Positions 10,256-20,915 of a stretch of 64,000 nucleotides of DNA are shown here, piece after piece (the first letter of the stretch is position 1; the number at the start of each line of letters is the position of its first letter). Location of the stretch: assembly GCA_963576725.1 (NCBI GenBank), contig OY755240.1, positions 97,002,316-97,066,315 of the forward strand. Reading direction: 5' to 3'. Below the pieces are notes generated by a model. It worked only from the letters and a program-made list of their open reading frames with translations. It was not told where the DNA came from and did no database searches. Origin of the DNA: Azorinus chamasolen. Lineage: Eukaryota; Mollusca; Bivalvia; Cardiida; Solecurtidae. A program made the translations under genes and the position numbers.

Positions 10256-11085
10256 GGAAAAGTAGTAAAGTCAAGCAGGCAAAGCCACATGCAAGACGCA
10301 ACCACCACCAAAACACCGATAGACAGCATGACACACACACACACAACCACACACCCAAACGCACACGCACACACACACACACGAAATGAACACAGAAAAC
10401 ACCAAAAGACACAAGAACCAGGGACAAACGTTCCACAACATGAACAAACCACAAGCACAAAGACGCAATGCAAACAAAAGGAAGGGTGACAAAGAGAGTA
10501 CCGCCTTGGCACGGTCAGCAGCAAAAACACCACTGGGGGTTTAAACCGGTTTACGGACGTCCTAACCTCACACTTCTCTCAAAGTCACCCTAGCTTTACA
10601 AATATTGTAAATAAAGGTATCCCCGCTGGACTTACCCACAACATAGACGACGGTGAACACAGGACAACATGTAAAACATAGCATAATAACTGTGACAATC
10701 CGTCAAATATGTACTCAATGACTTTGCTGAAGTCAGAGCACCTGCAGGTAAGCCGTTAAGGGCACGATAGGGAAAAAATAATACATGAGTCTGGTAAGCT
10801 CCTCCTGTATCCAAGTTTAAGAGTATACCATCATAGAGTACTACCCTCGGCCTGTCATCGCGCAAGCAAAGAGGGAAGCGTAGCTACCGACTGTAAAAGG
10901 GTCGATAACCAAACATGCAGTGTGTTGCAATATAATAGGATCATAACCTTAAGTTTGTTTAAGACTTCTGAAGAGTTCTTAATAGACCAGAGGAGATTTA
11001 TTCCAGAATTTTCATAAGTCTTTTCACAGTAGAATTTTACATGTTCCTTTACCTTCGTTAAACAAGAAGTCAAAAGTATAGACAA
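10256..11085 (-). mobile_element. PLE2 copy, internally deleted
   Basis: On the minus strand 10960-11085 reads LTSCLTKVKEHVKFYCEKTY and SGINLLWSIKNSSEVLNKLK, the RT fingers region. It then shifts directly to LLYCNTLHVWLSTLLQ, which in another frame is PLE GYDPIILQHTACLV, so the palm is deleted. The following frame (10632-10865) reads VVLYDGILLNLDTGG and ALTSAKSLSTYL, the counterpart of the PLE1 VLYEGDLLN / AAQSLST region. The 3' end, ...CCTGCTTGACTTTAC, is at about 10256. Deleted copies at 1-740 and here share the same architecture. Confidence 0.8.
10331..10382 (+). repeat. CA-rich microsatellite
   Basis: (CA)n-rich tract with interruptions, lying inside the PLE2 3' region. Confidence 0.8.
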
Positions 11086-11091
11086 GGTATC

Positions 11092-11345
11092 CGTGAATCG
11101 GTTTAAACCCCAAGCGGTGGTTTTCCCACTGTCCGTTCAAAGGCAGTACTCTCTTTGTCACCCTTGCTTTTATGTTGGTCTTTTTGCGTATTTGTACTAG
11201 TGCGTCTGTTCATGTTTAAACATTTATCCCGTGTGTTTGTTTACGTGCGTGGGGTTGTGTATGTGTGTTACTTGCTTTCTATCGGTGGTTTTGGTTGTGG
11301 TTGCGTTTTTTGTGTGTTTTGTCCTGCTTGACTTTACAACCTTTT
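11092..11345 (+). mobile_element. PLE2 3' fragment, plus strand
   Basis: Matches the 3' region of the neighbouring minus-strand PLE2 (10256-10560) in opposite orientation: CGGTTTAAACCCC, then CACTGTCCGTTC, GGCAGTACTCTCTTTGTCAC and the end CCTGCTTGACTTTACAACC. The two pieces form an imperfect inverted repeat about 530 bp apart. Confidence 0.75.
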
Positions 11346-12054
11346 CATTGGTATCAATAAGTTTCTGCTTTGAGACATCGAGTGATCGTCAAGTAATAAT
11401 GACATTATTCGATGCCTTGAAGCAGGAAATTATCATAACTAATGAACAAGTAGTAAAGAATTCGATCATCAGGAACAAAGACGTATTTTGAATGGAAATC
11501 CGGTAAACCGTTTTAAACATGTCTAAAAGAATTTCTAGGTTTAGGTGGAAGAAGCTGTTAATTTGAGCTATGAACTCAAATGCGTTTGTCAATTATATCA
11601 AAAATTAGTTTCAAGCTGAAAGAGTATTAGACTCAACATATTATCTAATCTCACCTCAACAATATTTAAAATACATCAAGGATAGTATTCTATATTTTAT
11701 CGTTAATTATCTCGAAGTTACCAGTAATCACATGACCAGTCGGCTACCTTTTGACCTTGACAGAAACTTTCATATTCCATAAGCAAACAGGACAGAATCT
11801 GATCAGGCAGCTCCTAGCGAAGCTGTCTGATCTAGCTCTACTCTGTTTGCATATGGTTAACCATTTCTCTCAAAAAAGTGTTTGTCATGCCTTTGCAAAC
11901 AGAGTAATTTCGAATCAGACAATCCCAATTGCAGCCGTCTGATCAGAGTCTGCTGTTTTATTTTTGTTTGGAATTATATACATGTGCACCCGATCATTAC
12001 AGTTTTTTTCTAAGTCAACCATTCCATTGAAACAATTAACCGTATAAAAATTAT
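11346..12054. other. Unassigned, with MITE hairpin remains
   Basis: No coding sequence. 11775-11850 is a hairpin of the TTAA-MITE family (GCAAACAGGACAGAATC... paired with ...CTCTACTCTGTTTGC), and 11885-11955 is a second, decayed half-hairpin. Confidence 0.6.
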
Positions 12055-12261
12055 ATGTACGCCGACAAGAAAGATGTAGTACTCTTTTTAAGTCGACCTC
12101 TTAAATCCGGAAACGGAAAGAGAACCTCAGACATTTGTTTTTGTCGTACCCTTTATTACTTTTCTACAGTTACTCTGTTTGCAGCTTAATCATTGAGTAC
12201 ACTAGCGATGGGTGGATACAGTTGTTTCACTTAAATGTTTTAGTTTACATGGCTTGCCTTT
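12055..12261 (+). mobile_element. PLE1 copy, left part (interrupted)
   Basis: Begins TATGTACGCCGACAAGAAAG, the end of the PLE1 coding region, and continues to TTAAATGTTTTAGTTTACAT, where a pearl-like element is inserted. The sequence resumes at 14479. Confidence 0.85.
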
Positions 12262-13344
12262 TTATACGCCCGTTTGAAAAAACGGGACGTATTATGGAAT
12301 GACGCTGTCTGTCCGTCTGTCCGTCTGGCTGTCTGTCCGTCTGTCCATCTGTCCGTCTGTAACATCTCTAACTCAAGTTCCGCTTGGTGGATCCTGTTCT
12401 GCCGCCGCTTTTCAGTGTTCAATGCGCTATCGGTACGCATTTTATAATGTACCTAAACGGAAGTTTTGATGAAAAAAAAACGTGGTTCCTTTTTTACGAT
12501 AAATCATAATTGATTCAATTTCGCCTCTACAAGGCTCCAAGGCGTAAGTTTGAATAATGTATTAGTTAGATAAAACATTCGTAGTATTTTTAAGAAACAT
12601 TTATTGGTTAACTTCAATGCAGATAGCGTTTTTTAAGTTGCAAACTGTGTGATTGCTTCGTACTCATTAGATAATCGCCTCTTGGAGAGACCCTTTAAGA
12701 AGAGTTCTTCATTAAATACTAACCTTCTTTTGTAAACACTTGAACATTATTAGTATTTCGTGTTAATAGACGTAACCTTTTGTTTTCTTTAAAGGGTTTC
12801 TCTGGTTATTGTTGAATGACTTTTCTAGTCCCTTGGTTACTTATAGTATGACTGTGCAAGTATCTAGTCATATTCTAGGGATATAAACTAGTTCTTAGTG
12901 GGTTTATATTTTATTTTCAGTCTTTACGGTGATGTGGTATGATGAGATTAAACTAACATCAAGACCGTTATCTTGTCTGTCAACTCATGTCCATTTGAAT
13001 TGTTGAGGGTGGCAGAACAGATCCTTCTAAAATTTAATCACAATGTTTACCTAGACATACTACAGTAGCCTGCCAAGTCCCGGTTTGTTTATCCAAGGCC
13101 AAGGTCACTTAATTGGACTTAGAATTTGCGTTGAGCAAAAATGTTAACCGGTCTGTCTGTCTGTAACATCTCTAACTCAAGTTCCGCTTGGTGGATCCTT
13201 CCCATTTAACCACAATGTTTATCTAGACATGCTACAATAGCCTGCCAAGTCCCGGCTGGTTTATCCAAGGTCAAGGTCGCTTAATTGGACTTAGAATTTG
13301 CGTTTAGCATTGGCGTTAAGCAAAAATGTTAACCTCAATTTATG

Positions 13345-14400
13345 TGGAACAAGTCCACTTATTTACATAACACATTGTGATAAAGCTTTGAAACTTGGAA
13401 CACTTGTTCACCGTCACAACCTTCACCTGTAGGCAAGAGAAAATAACCCTGTCAAGCATTTTGACTGAATTATGCCCGTTTTTAACGTAGAATCTTTGAT
13501 TAAGGCTTAACCGAATTATGCCCCTTTTTAACTTAGAATTTTTGGTGAAGGCTTTGTTAAAGTCCATTTACTTACATAACCCTTTGAGATAAAGCTTTTA
13601 AACTTGGAACACTTGTTAACCATCACAATCTTCACCTGTAGACAAGAGTACATAACTCTGTCAAGCATTTTGACAGAATCATTCCCCTTTTTAACTTAGA
13701 AATTTGGTTAAGGCTTTATTAAAGTCCATTTATTTACATAACCCCTTGAGATAAAGCTTTTAACCTTGGAACACTTGTTCACCATCACAAGCTTTACCTG
13801 TAGACAAGAGTACATAACTCTGTCCAACATTTTGATAGAATTATGCCCCCTTTTAACTTAGACATTTCGGTTAAGATTTTGGTTAAAATCCACTTATTTA
13901 CATAACCTTTTCAGATTAAGCTTTTAAACTTGGAACACTTGTTAACCATCACAAGCTTCACATGTAGGTAAGAGAACATAACTCTGTCTAACATTTTGAC
14001 ATAATTATGACGCTTTTTAGCTTGGAATTTTTGGTTAAGGTTTTGGTTAAAAGTACAAAAATGAGTCATGCAGGAAACACCACATACAGAACAAACACTC
14101 GCCCGAACAGCAACACAAGGAAACAGCAAATGTACATAACTAGAAAAAACAACAAGAGACACACAAAGACAAAACAAACATACAATAGGAGGAAGATAAG
14201 TCCACTTATTTACATAATCCTTCCAGATAAAGCTTTTAAACTTGAAACATTTGTTCACCATCAGAAGCTTCATCTTCATCTCAAACATTTAGACACAATT
14301 ATGGCACTTTTTAATTTAGAATTTTTGGTTAAGGTGTTTGGTAAAGCATGCCTAATTACAACCTTGAAACTTGGTCGCAAAATTGGACTTAGAACTTGAA
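13345..14400 (-). repeat. Tandem repeat, about 163-209 bp units
   Basis: The phrase TAAAGCTTTTAAACTTGGAA with TCCACTTATTTACATAAC recurs at about 13379, 13588, 13750, 13913 and 14225. Core of pearl-like element 3, broken once by a PLE fragment (14050-14197). Confidence 0.85.
14050..14197 (-). mobile_element. Very short PLE1 3' fragment inside the tandem core
   Basis: About 148 bp of PLE1 3' end on the minus strand, from GATCTTCCTCC-like sequence to ...CATTTTTGTAC. It interrupts one repeat unit and is flanked by AAGT on both sides (TTAAAAGT at left, GATAAGTCC at right), compatible with a 4-bp target-site duplication. A clean example of a 5'-truncated PLE insertion. Confidence 0.85.
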
Positions 14401-14478
14401 TTTAGCAAATACGTTAACCCCAGTTTATGTTGAACAAAACCTCGACGGGCGTATATTGTGCCCACTGGCACTCTTGTT

Positions 14479-14806
14479 ACCACTGTATTTGCCGTCGAGG
14501 TTGTTGTAAATTAGTCGGAGAGGGGATACGTATATTTACATTGTTTTTCTCTTTTAGGGTGGGGATGGAAAAAGTATGAGGTTGGGCGCTCCTAAATCGG
14601 TCAGTTTCAACCCCCAGTGACATTTTTCACTGACCGTTCCTAAGCGGTACTCCCATCTTCCCCCTATTGTTTGTTTATTATGTCTGTGCGTCTCTTTGTG
14701 GCTTTTATATTCATGTACATCTGTTTGTCATCGTGGTGCTGTTTGGGTAGATGTGTGTTTTTTGTGCGGTGTTTTCTGCATGACTCATATACATGTACTT
14801 TTAATG
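14479..14806 (+). mobile_element. PLE1 copy, right part (3' end)
   Basis: Continues the PLE1 interrupted at 12261: CCACTGTATTTGCCGTCG, GGAGAGGGGATACG, CCAGTGACATTTTTCACTG, CGGTACTCCCATCTTCC and the end TGACTCATATACATGTACTT. Confidence 0.85.
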
Positions 14807-14808
14807 AA

Positions 14809-14882
14809 TATTATTATTATTATTATTATACCACATTTATATAGCGCTCTTTTCACACGGGATATGTGCGCTCAAAAGCGAA
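14809..14882 (-). mobile_element. Solitary LINE 3' tail
   Basis: (ATT)n plus CCACATTTATATAGCGCTCT and GATATGTGCGCTCAAAAGCG, the 3' tail of the CR1/L2-like LINE on the minus strand, directly after a PLE 3' end. Confidence 0.8.
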
Positions 14883-14918
14883 TTAATCAATATATGTACT
14901 AATGTTCATAAGGGTAGG

Positions 14919-15155
14919 GGTTAACCCTTTACTTCATAAATTAATCTATCCACGCCTTAGCAAACAGAGTAGACCTAGATCAGATAGCTTTCATAGGAAT
15001 GCTCTGTTGGCTTGTGATACAATAGATACAGAAATACAGTTTTTGCCATGGTCAAACATTCCTGCACCCAGACAAATTACAAGTTTAACAAATACTCTAA
15101 TTAATATTCATGTTGTCATTATGTCTTACATGAATATTCAGCAGTAAAGGATTAA
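14919..15155. mobile_element. TTAA-flanked palindromic MITE (piggyBac-like)
   Basis: Ends are TTAACCCTTTACTTCAT and the inverted GCAGTAAAGGATTAA. It carries the decayed hairpin core GCAAACAGAGTAGACC...GATCAGATAG. TTAA plus CCC at the termini fits piggyBac-type elements; no transposase. Confidence 0.65.
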
Positions 15156-15544
15156 ACACTAAATCACTTTCATTCGCAAACACAATTACCTGCTTCAATA
15201 CAATACAAATTGTTCAAACCCACGACCAGCGTATCAGTGTGTCTCCTAAAAACATGCAGAATAATTTGGCATCTTATAGGGGTCCAACACTATTAGAAAA
15301 AGTGATCAGAAATTCTAAATAGTATGAAAAGAATTAACTTGGATACAAATGACAATGTTGCTGGTATGAAATGGTATAAATACAGCTTTACAAAATCATG
15401 CATACAAAATAAAACTTATTGGTGTGACAAAATGTAAGCATAAAAAAGGTTTTACATTTACTTTCACGTTGACTGTAAATTGGTATAATGCAAAAACATA
15501 CAGAGGTCCATATAAGATGTGTAAAATTCACATTTTCGATACTA
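15156..15544. other. No gene recognised
   Basis: AT-rich sequence without a supported feature. Confidence 0.6.
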
Positions 15545-15549
15545 GCTCC

Positions 15550-15640
15550 GTATTTCTCCACCAACCTATACTGTGACCATTCTCTTCGAGACGATTCTAA
15601 AGAGTGGTCCTAGTATAGGGTTTGGTGGAGAAATGACGAT
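15550..15640. mobile_element. Palindromic MITE, TTTCTCCACCAA family
   Basis: Arms TTTCTCCACCAACCTATACT... and ...GGGTTTGGTGGAGAAA pair over about 40 bp, including GACCA(C/T)TCTTTAGAATCGTC. Related hairpins are at 15893-16112 and 22350-22446. Confidence 0.75.
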
Positions 15641-15892
15641 TTAACGATTTTAGTATCTGAGTACGCAAGTGTATCTGTAGCTGTGATGCCATATTAATAT
15701 CTTGGTACGCTCATTTATCTGTAGCTGTGACCAATTAGTATCTGGGTAAGCATGTGTATCTGGGGATGTGTCTTATGAAAACAGTAGGGGCCCGGATGAG
15801 ATGCCAACTTAGCTAAACTCATTAGGATCCAAATTGTTTTACAATCTTTTGCAAATCAACAGATAAAGATGCGTACCCAAATACTTGAATCG

Positions 15893-16112
15893 TCATTTCT
15901 CCATCAAATCTTATACTGTGACCACTCTTTAGAACAGTCTCTTTGAGATTAGCCGAAATCATCTTCCTGATATCATCCCTCATCATTATGCCATTTCATC
16001 ATTCATCACCGTTATATGACCTATTCAGTGTCGCAGTGCCGTAAAACCCATCTCGCTCACTCACTCTCTCTGAGAGTGGTCACATTATAGAGTTTGATGG
16101 GGGGATAAAGGA
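15893..16112. mobile_element. Palindromic MITE, same family, arms split
   Basis: Left arm ATTTCTCCATCAAATCTTAT..GTGACCACTCTTTAGA; right arm AGAGTGGTCACATTATAGAG..TTTGATGGGG, separated by about 130 bp. Confidence 0.65.
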
Positions 16113-16254
16113 GTTATTCTTGAAATAAATTAAATTTAATCATCGTATCTGGATTTCTGTGTAAGCACATCAACAAATGCAGGTCAGATGAAACTTTTCC
16201 TGTATCAATACTTATACCAACTCATATTCTGTACAAAAAACCCAGACAAGTTGG

Positions 16255-16510
16255 TATTAACACTTTACGTGACGAATATGCATGTAACAGATATACTAAT
16301 AACTGCATGTATATCCCTTTACTCCATCAGTACATCTTCGCCTTTGCTAGTCGACTGATCAGGGTCTGTTCTTTTTGCTTAACAAATGATACATATATGA
16401 TGATTCTACAGTTTCTGCATTGGCCAACAGTTCCTGTGTTTGTGTGTCATTATACAAAAATAATCTTATTGATATTTATGAATACTTTATTTCTTTAATG
16501 AGTATTCATG
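16255..16510. mobile_element. Decayed TTAA MITE remains
   Basis: Contains ATCCCTTTACTCCATCAGTA, GCCTTTGC, CTGATCAGGGTCTGTTC and ATGAGTATTCATGGAG, all phrases of the TTAA MITE family, but arms no longer pair well. Confidence 0.5.
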
Positions 16511-17385
16511 GAGAAAAGAGATATGGAATTAAATTTGACTGAATTGAAATAATAGCATTATGGTTGTTTTTTAACCATGGAACAAACTGCAGGATCGAAT
16601 GTTTATTATTTCTAAGCAAACAACAATTCCTACAGAAGGTTATGGATCTCCTCTCTTTGTTAAAACGTTCCCTGTTCTATCTTTAGTTCGAAATCCAATA
16701 CCTACTGAATATTCATGGACAAAAAGGCAAAACATCGAATCATGTTCAGAAATTTGGCCTACGGTCAATTGTGTTGTTAAATATGTTTAATGTTTCATGT
16801 GTTTCGTCTTGATATGCGTCCTGTTATGTTTTTTCTTGTGGCTTTACCGTTTCTTGTTAGATGGTGTTTGGTGCGGTGTCATTTCGTGTGTGGCTCTCCC
16901 TGTTTGACTATTTTTCCATATTTACACTTCTATTTGTAGATGGAAACTGATGTTAAATTGGACTGAGCTCTATTTCAATTAATTGATCGGTTGAAAGTGA
17001 CATTTTTAATAACAGTTTCGACAGGTGACACATGTTGTCAGAGAAACAACTTTGCCCTTAATTAGTGTTTTAGAATATAGTGTTATTCTTTTCTAAAAGG
17101 TATTCAAAATAAAGGATTTCAAATTCTAGTTTGTCTTCAGGTAAAGAATAGATAATAAACTTCCTTGGTACAATTAAACTAGGAGAGCTGTCCCTCGACA
17201 CCCTGTGCTGGAAACTGACAGCAGAACTGTTCAGTGAAAGGGAAATGTTAAGAGCCATTTCAAAGCATAAATTTGATAAAATAATAGTTTGTTAGCCCTT
17301 TCCCTCATACAAATGCCTTTTCATGCATTTTGGAAACAGTTGACCATGATCAGACGCACACTTAACTATGAATATTCTTGCAATG
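16511..17385. other. No gene recognised
   Basis: AT-rich; partial MITE phrases (TGAATATTCATGGA at 16705). No coding frame above noise. Confidence 0.5.
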
Positions 17386-17389
17386 TATG

Positions 17390-17650
17390 TCTACTTAGAT
17401 GATGCAAACTATAGACAATAAAAGCATATTTAAAATGGGCGTTTTAGTCTATTTACATTTACAACGGCTCAGTAAAGACGGACAGACAGTGAGCGCACAG
17501 TTGAACTTCATTTGATAGCCATCTCATCTGGGCATCTGGTCTTCTGCGCTAGTTTTATGACCTCTGCAAACGGATAAGACCCGGATCATCAAGCTCCTGT
17601 AGGAGCCGTCTGACCCGGTTCTGCTCTTATTACTTAATAATTGTCTTGCC
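17390..17650. repeat. Dispersed repeat shared with 23250-23510
   Basis: Both copies carry CATATTTAAAATGG, TTACAACGGCTCAGTAAAGA, TTGATAGCCATCT or its variant, and end in a TTAA-MITE-type hairpin half (AGCTCCTGTAGGAGCCGTCT at 17594 and 23452). Confidence 0.75.
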
Positions 17651-17759
17651 CCATGAAAATAAATGATAGTTGTTCTAACCATACACAGACAGCTTAACAA
17701 AGACGAAATCAATTCTTCTGTTAGGCAACAACTTTCGGGATCATTAGTTATTAGTTTTG

Positions 17760-17925
17760 AAAATTGAATACTGCTCAAGCCGGTGCAAGGGGCATGAGTA
17801 ATGTTGCACTTTCTATTACTACTCATGAACAGACTCAATAAAACCGAGTCTGCAATTTTATCTTTTGCATTGCTACTTTTGCTTTCGAAGGATCTCCAAC
17901 TTTCAGAAAGTATTTATTCGTCGGT
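17760..17925 (+). repeat. Short interspersed repeat, copy 1
   Basis: Contains CTCATGAACAGACTCAATAA and AACCGAGTCTGC, repeated almost exactly at 19135-19300. The ACAGACTCAATAAAACCGAGTCTG part forms a hairpin (CAGACTC/GAGTCTG). No Pol III boxes seen; could be a SINE or MITE. Confidence 0.65.
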
Positions 17926-18725
17926 GTTGTGAATTACTACAACATTAACACAAGAAATAAACATCGGTTACATACACCTGACTCTCACAACCTACACTGG
18001 CTAGAATAAAAGACTAGAAGACTCCAATTAGAAGATGCACGGTAGAACATCTATATCTAAATACGGCAATCAGCTGCAATACCATACAATCTAAATATTT
18101 ATAGTTTTTCACTAATCTCAAATGTAAACCCACATTTCCTGACAAATGTCTATATAAATTGATAACAAAACATAGGGCCATTTCAAGCAGTTAGTGAAAG
18201 CCATAAAACATCCCATGTTTGTATAATTGAATAGTCTTGCAATGATGATTCACCATTCATATAGTCCAATGATTTTAATCTGGGCATTACTTATATAGCC
18301 ACTGTAAAGTCCTAACGAGGAACTACACAAATACGCAATGGTGTACAATGTATGCATTATCTGAGTTTGCATCATTAAAAGGATCACCAAATTGGCTGAT
18401 CATTAGTACAATGTCATGTCATTTGAATAAAAAACACTTTAACACGAACGACAAGGTTTCCTACCATTCAGTGTTTGTTCATTTTTAACCAAAGATTAAC
18501 GTAGAACGACTAAATGTACACTGAATACACTGAGTAGTATTCGGTATGATAATAGCATAAACGTCATATATGGATACTTTATAAATAAAATACATTAGAC
18601 ATTTATCGATACATGTACTTCAGAGGTCATGACAAAAAACAACGACTCGGCGCCGCAGCCAAATGCAGTATGTTGTACTATGAATACAGAACGATAGTGC
18701 AATTAGAAAACAAAAATCCATAAAA
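17926..18725. other. No gene recognised
   Basis: AT-rich sequence with no feature I can support. Confidence 0.6.
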
Positions 18726-18782
18726 TTCATACAGTCGTTATTTCTGAAATGAATAGTTTGAGGGATATGTTTAAAGACTAGT

Positions 18783-19130
18783 ATAGGTATGAGTCATACA
18801 GGACACACCACATACAAAACACTCAGCCACCCGAACAACAATAAAACAGAGCAATTGTACATATCTATCAAACCACAAAGAGACACACAAAGACAAAACA
18901 AATAATCAGTAAGGGGATATGGAAGTACCGGCTTGGAACGGCCTGTGACAATTATCACCGGTTTAGGGGCGCCCAGGCTAATTCCATCTCCAGCCTAAAA
19001 ATCAAACAGTGTATATAAACATCCCGTCTCTGACTTATCAATAACAACAAACGCGATTGCAAACATAGTGGTAATTTGCATGTACATGTAGAAAGAAAAC
19101 ATATTTAAGTGAAGTGAACTTGATTGTATA
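18783..19130 (-). mobile_element. Diverged PLE1 3' fragment
   Basis: Matches the PLE1 3' end on the minus strand (GTATGAGTCATACAGGACAC, GAGACACACAAAGACAAAAC, GGAACGG, TAAACATCCC, TTTAAGTGAA) with many substitutions, so it is older than the copies in the first 15 kb. Confidence 0.75.
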
Positions 19131-19134
19131 AGGT

Positions 19135-19295
19135 TTTAATTGAATTCTGCCTAGGCCGGTGCTAGGGGGCGTGGGTAGTGTTGCAATTTTAATTATTACT
19201 CATGAACAGACTCAATAAAACCGAGTCTGCAATTTTCTCTTTTGGCATTGCTGATTTTGCTTTTGAGGGATCATCCACTTTCAGAATATTTGATC
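19135..19295 (+). repeat. Short interspersed repeat, copy 2
   Basis: Second copy of the 17760-17925 repeat (CTCATGAACAGACTCAATAA; CCGAGTCTGCAATTTT; CACTTTCAGAA). Confidence 0.65.
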
Positions 19296-19520
19296 TACCG
19301 GTTCACGGACGTCACAGTTATCTCAAAGGTAACCCCGCCAGACTTCCACACAACATAGAAGACGGTAAACACAGGATAATATGTATAACATAGCATGACA
19401 ACATCTGTGAAATTCCGTCAAATATGTACTCAGTGACTTTGCTGAAGTCAGAATGGCAGGGAAGCCGTTCCTGTCGTCGTACATAAGAAAATGGCAGTGT
19501 GATTGACAACTGTAAAAGGT
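19296..19520 (-). mobile_element. PLE2 fragment
   Basis: Minus-strand PLE2 sequence: GGTTCACGGACGTC, CACACAACATAGAAGACGGT, AACACAGGATAATATG, ACTCAGTGACTTTGCTGAAG, GGGAAGCCGTT and TTGACAACTGTAAAAGG, as at 10540-10900. Confidence 0.75.
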
Positions 19521-19828
19521 TCGTTCGAGTTTGATGCATGCGAAGAAATTAATTTCAGAGCTGCTTTTTCCATTTTAAGCCACATTGTTGTAGGTGTTAA
19601 CACAACACCTCATAAAATGTCATGTAAAAAATAATCATAACATGTATACCTGTTAGCTGAATTATGATAATGGCAAATAAACACATTGTAATTTTGGTAT
19701 TGGTAGAAACTGTAGTCATATTTTTATAATTGAATTTATAAATAGAACAGATCCTGGTCAGACGATCAGCTTTGACAGGTGTCATCTGATCTGGTTCGTA
19801 TCTGTTTGCAAAGGCGTCTGAATCCTTC

Positions 19829-20076
19829 ATAACCCTTTACTCCATAAAAACGTCTTTCTACATCTTTTCAAACAGAGAATATCCAGATAAGACGGATTCT
19901 GTAGGAACCTTCTGATCAGTCTGCTCTGATTCCTTATGATATAGATAAAGAAATGATACTCAAGTTCTTGCAATTACCAAAACTGCATATGTGTATGGCC
20001 ATTATAAGAATTCAACTCATTAATATCCATGATGTCCTTATTTCTTAAATGTATATTCATAGGGTGAAGGGTTAAT
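19829..20076. mobile_element. TTAA palindromic MITE
   Basis: Termini TAACCCTTTACTCCATAAA and ATTCATAGGGTGAAGGGTTA form an inverted pair over about 245 bp; the hairpin core TCAAACAGAG...GATAAGACGG...CTTCTGATCAG is decayed. Confidence 0.65.
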
Positions 20077-20214
20077 GGTTAGACACATCGATATACTTTT
20101 GATGCAGACCAGACATCAAAACGAAATATTATTCATTACAAACAGCCGAAAATTGTTTATTGTCTCATTTCTTAGAGAGTCTATGCTATTTATTAAGGTG
20201 TACGACTTTACAAT

Positions 20215-20915
20215 CTTTAGTCTAAATGCAAGAGTGATCCTCTGTCTCACTCTCTGCCAATCTATCATTCTCTCTCCTCTTTCTGTCTGTTTCCCTCTCC
20301 TCCTCTCTCTCAACCTCTCTCTTCTCTCCTATCGCTTTCCCCCTATCCCATCTTCCTAACACTATCCCCTACTTATCCCTCTTTCTGTGTCTGTCTCTCT
20401 CTGTCTCTCTGTCTGTCTGTTTCTCTCTGCGTCTCTCAACTCTCCCAACACAGAACAGTATATAAAAAGACAGACACAGACACAAGGACACACATACACA
20501 GACAGACACAGACACAAGGGTACACAGACACAGACACACAAACACATATAGACACAGATACATAGACACAGGCACACATACACATACGGACATACAGACA
20601 GACACAGACACGGACACACAAACACAAAAAAGACACACACAAACACACACAGACACTGATACACGCATAAGACATAGACAGACACACAAAAGGCACACAC
20701 AGACAGAGACATACATACAGACATCCAGGCACAGACACAGACCGACCGACCGACCGACAGACAGACACAGACAGACACACACAGACAGACACACAGACAG
20801 GGGGAGAGAGAGAGAGACAGAGAGACAGATAGACAGACAGACAGACACAGACACAGACACAGACACAGACATTACAGACACAGACACACACACACGCGCG
20901 CACACACATATACAC
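20215..20915. repeat. Long compound microsatellite (TC/TCTG then ACAGAC/CA)
   Basis: A TC- and TCTG-rich tract (20225-20450) followed by an ACAGAC/ACACAG tract (20460-20905). The open frames it contains (up to 193 codons of Cys/Val/Ser on the minus strand) are translation of simple repeat, not genes. Confidence 0.95.

Larger units (their letters stand above)
12262..14478 (-). mobile_element. Pearl/Helentron-like non-autonomous element 3, inserted in a PLE
   Basis: On the minus strand it starts with AACAAGAGTGCCAGTGGGCA (hairpin GTGCC/GGGCAC), has a tandem core of four to five units (13345-14400), a gap region, a CAGA/GTCT microsatellite (12304-12358) and ends at the hairpin CCCGTTTgaaaAAACGGG (12270-12287) next to TATACG. 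It splits a PLE1 between TTTACATG and CCACTGTATTTGCC, adjacent in intact copies. A partial second copy of the non-tandem segment (GTTCCGCTTGGTGGATCCT) is at 13171-13199. Confidence 0.7.

Noticed and set aside
10222..10533. 103-codon Cys/Val-rich minus frame
   Set aside because: Mostly the CA microsatellite within the PLE2 3' region; only its ends resemble the PLE1 terminal frame.
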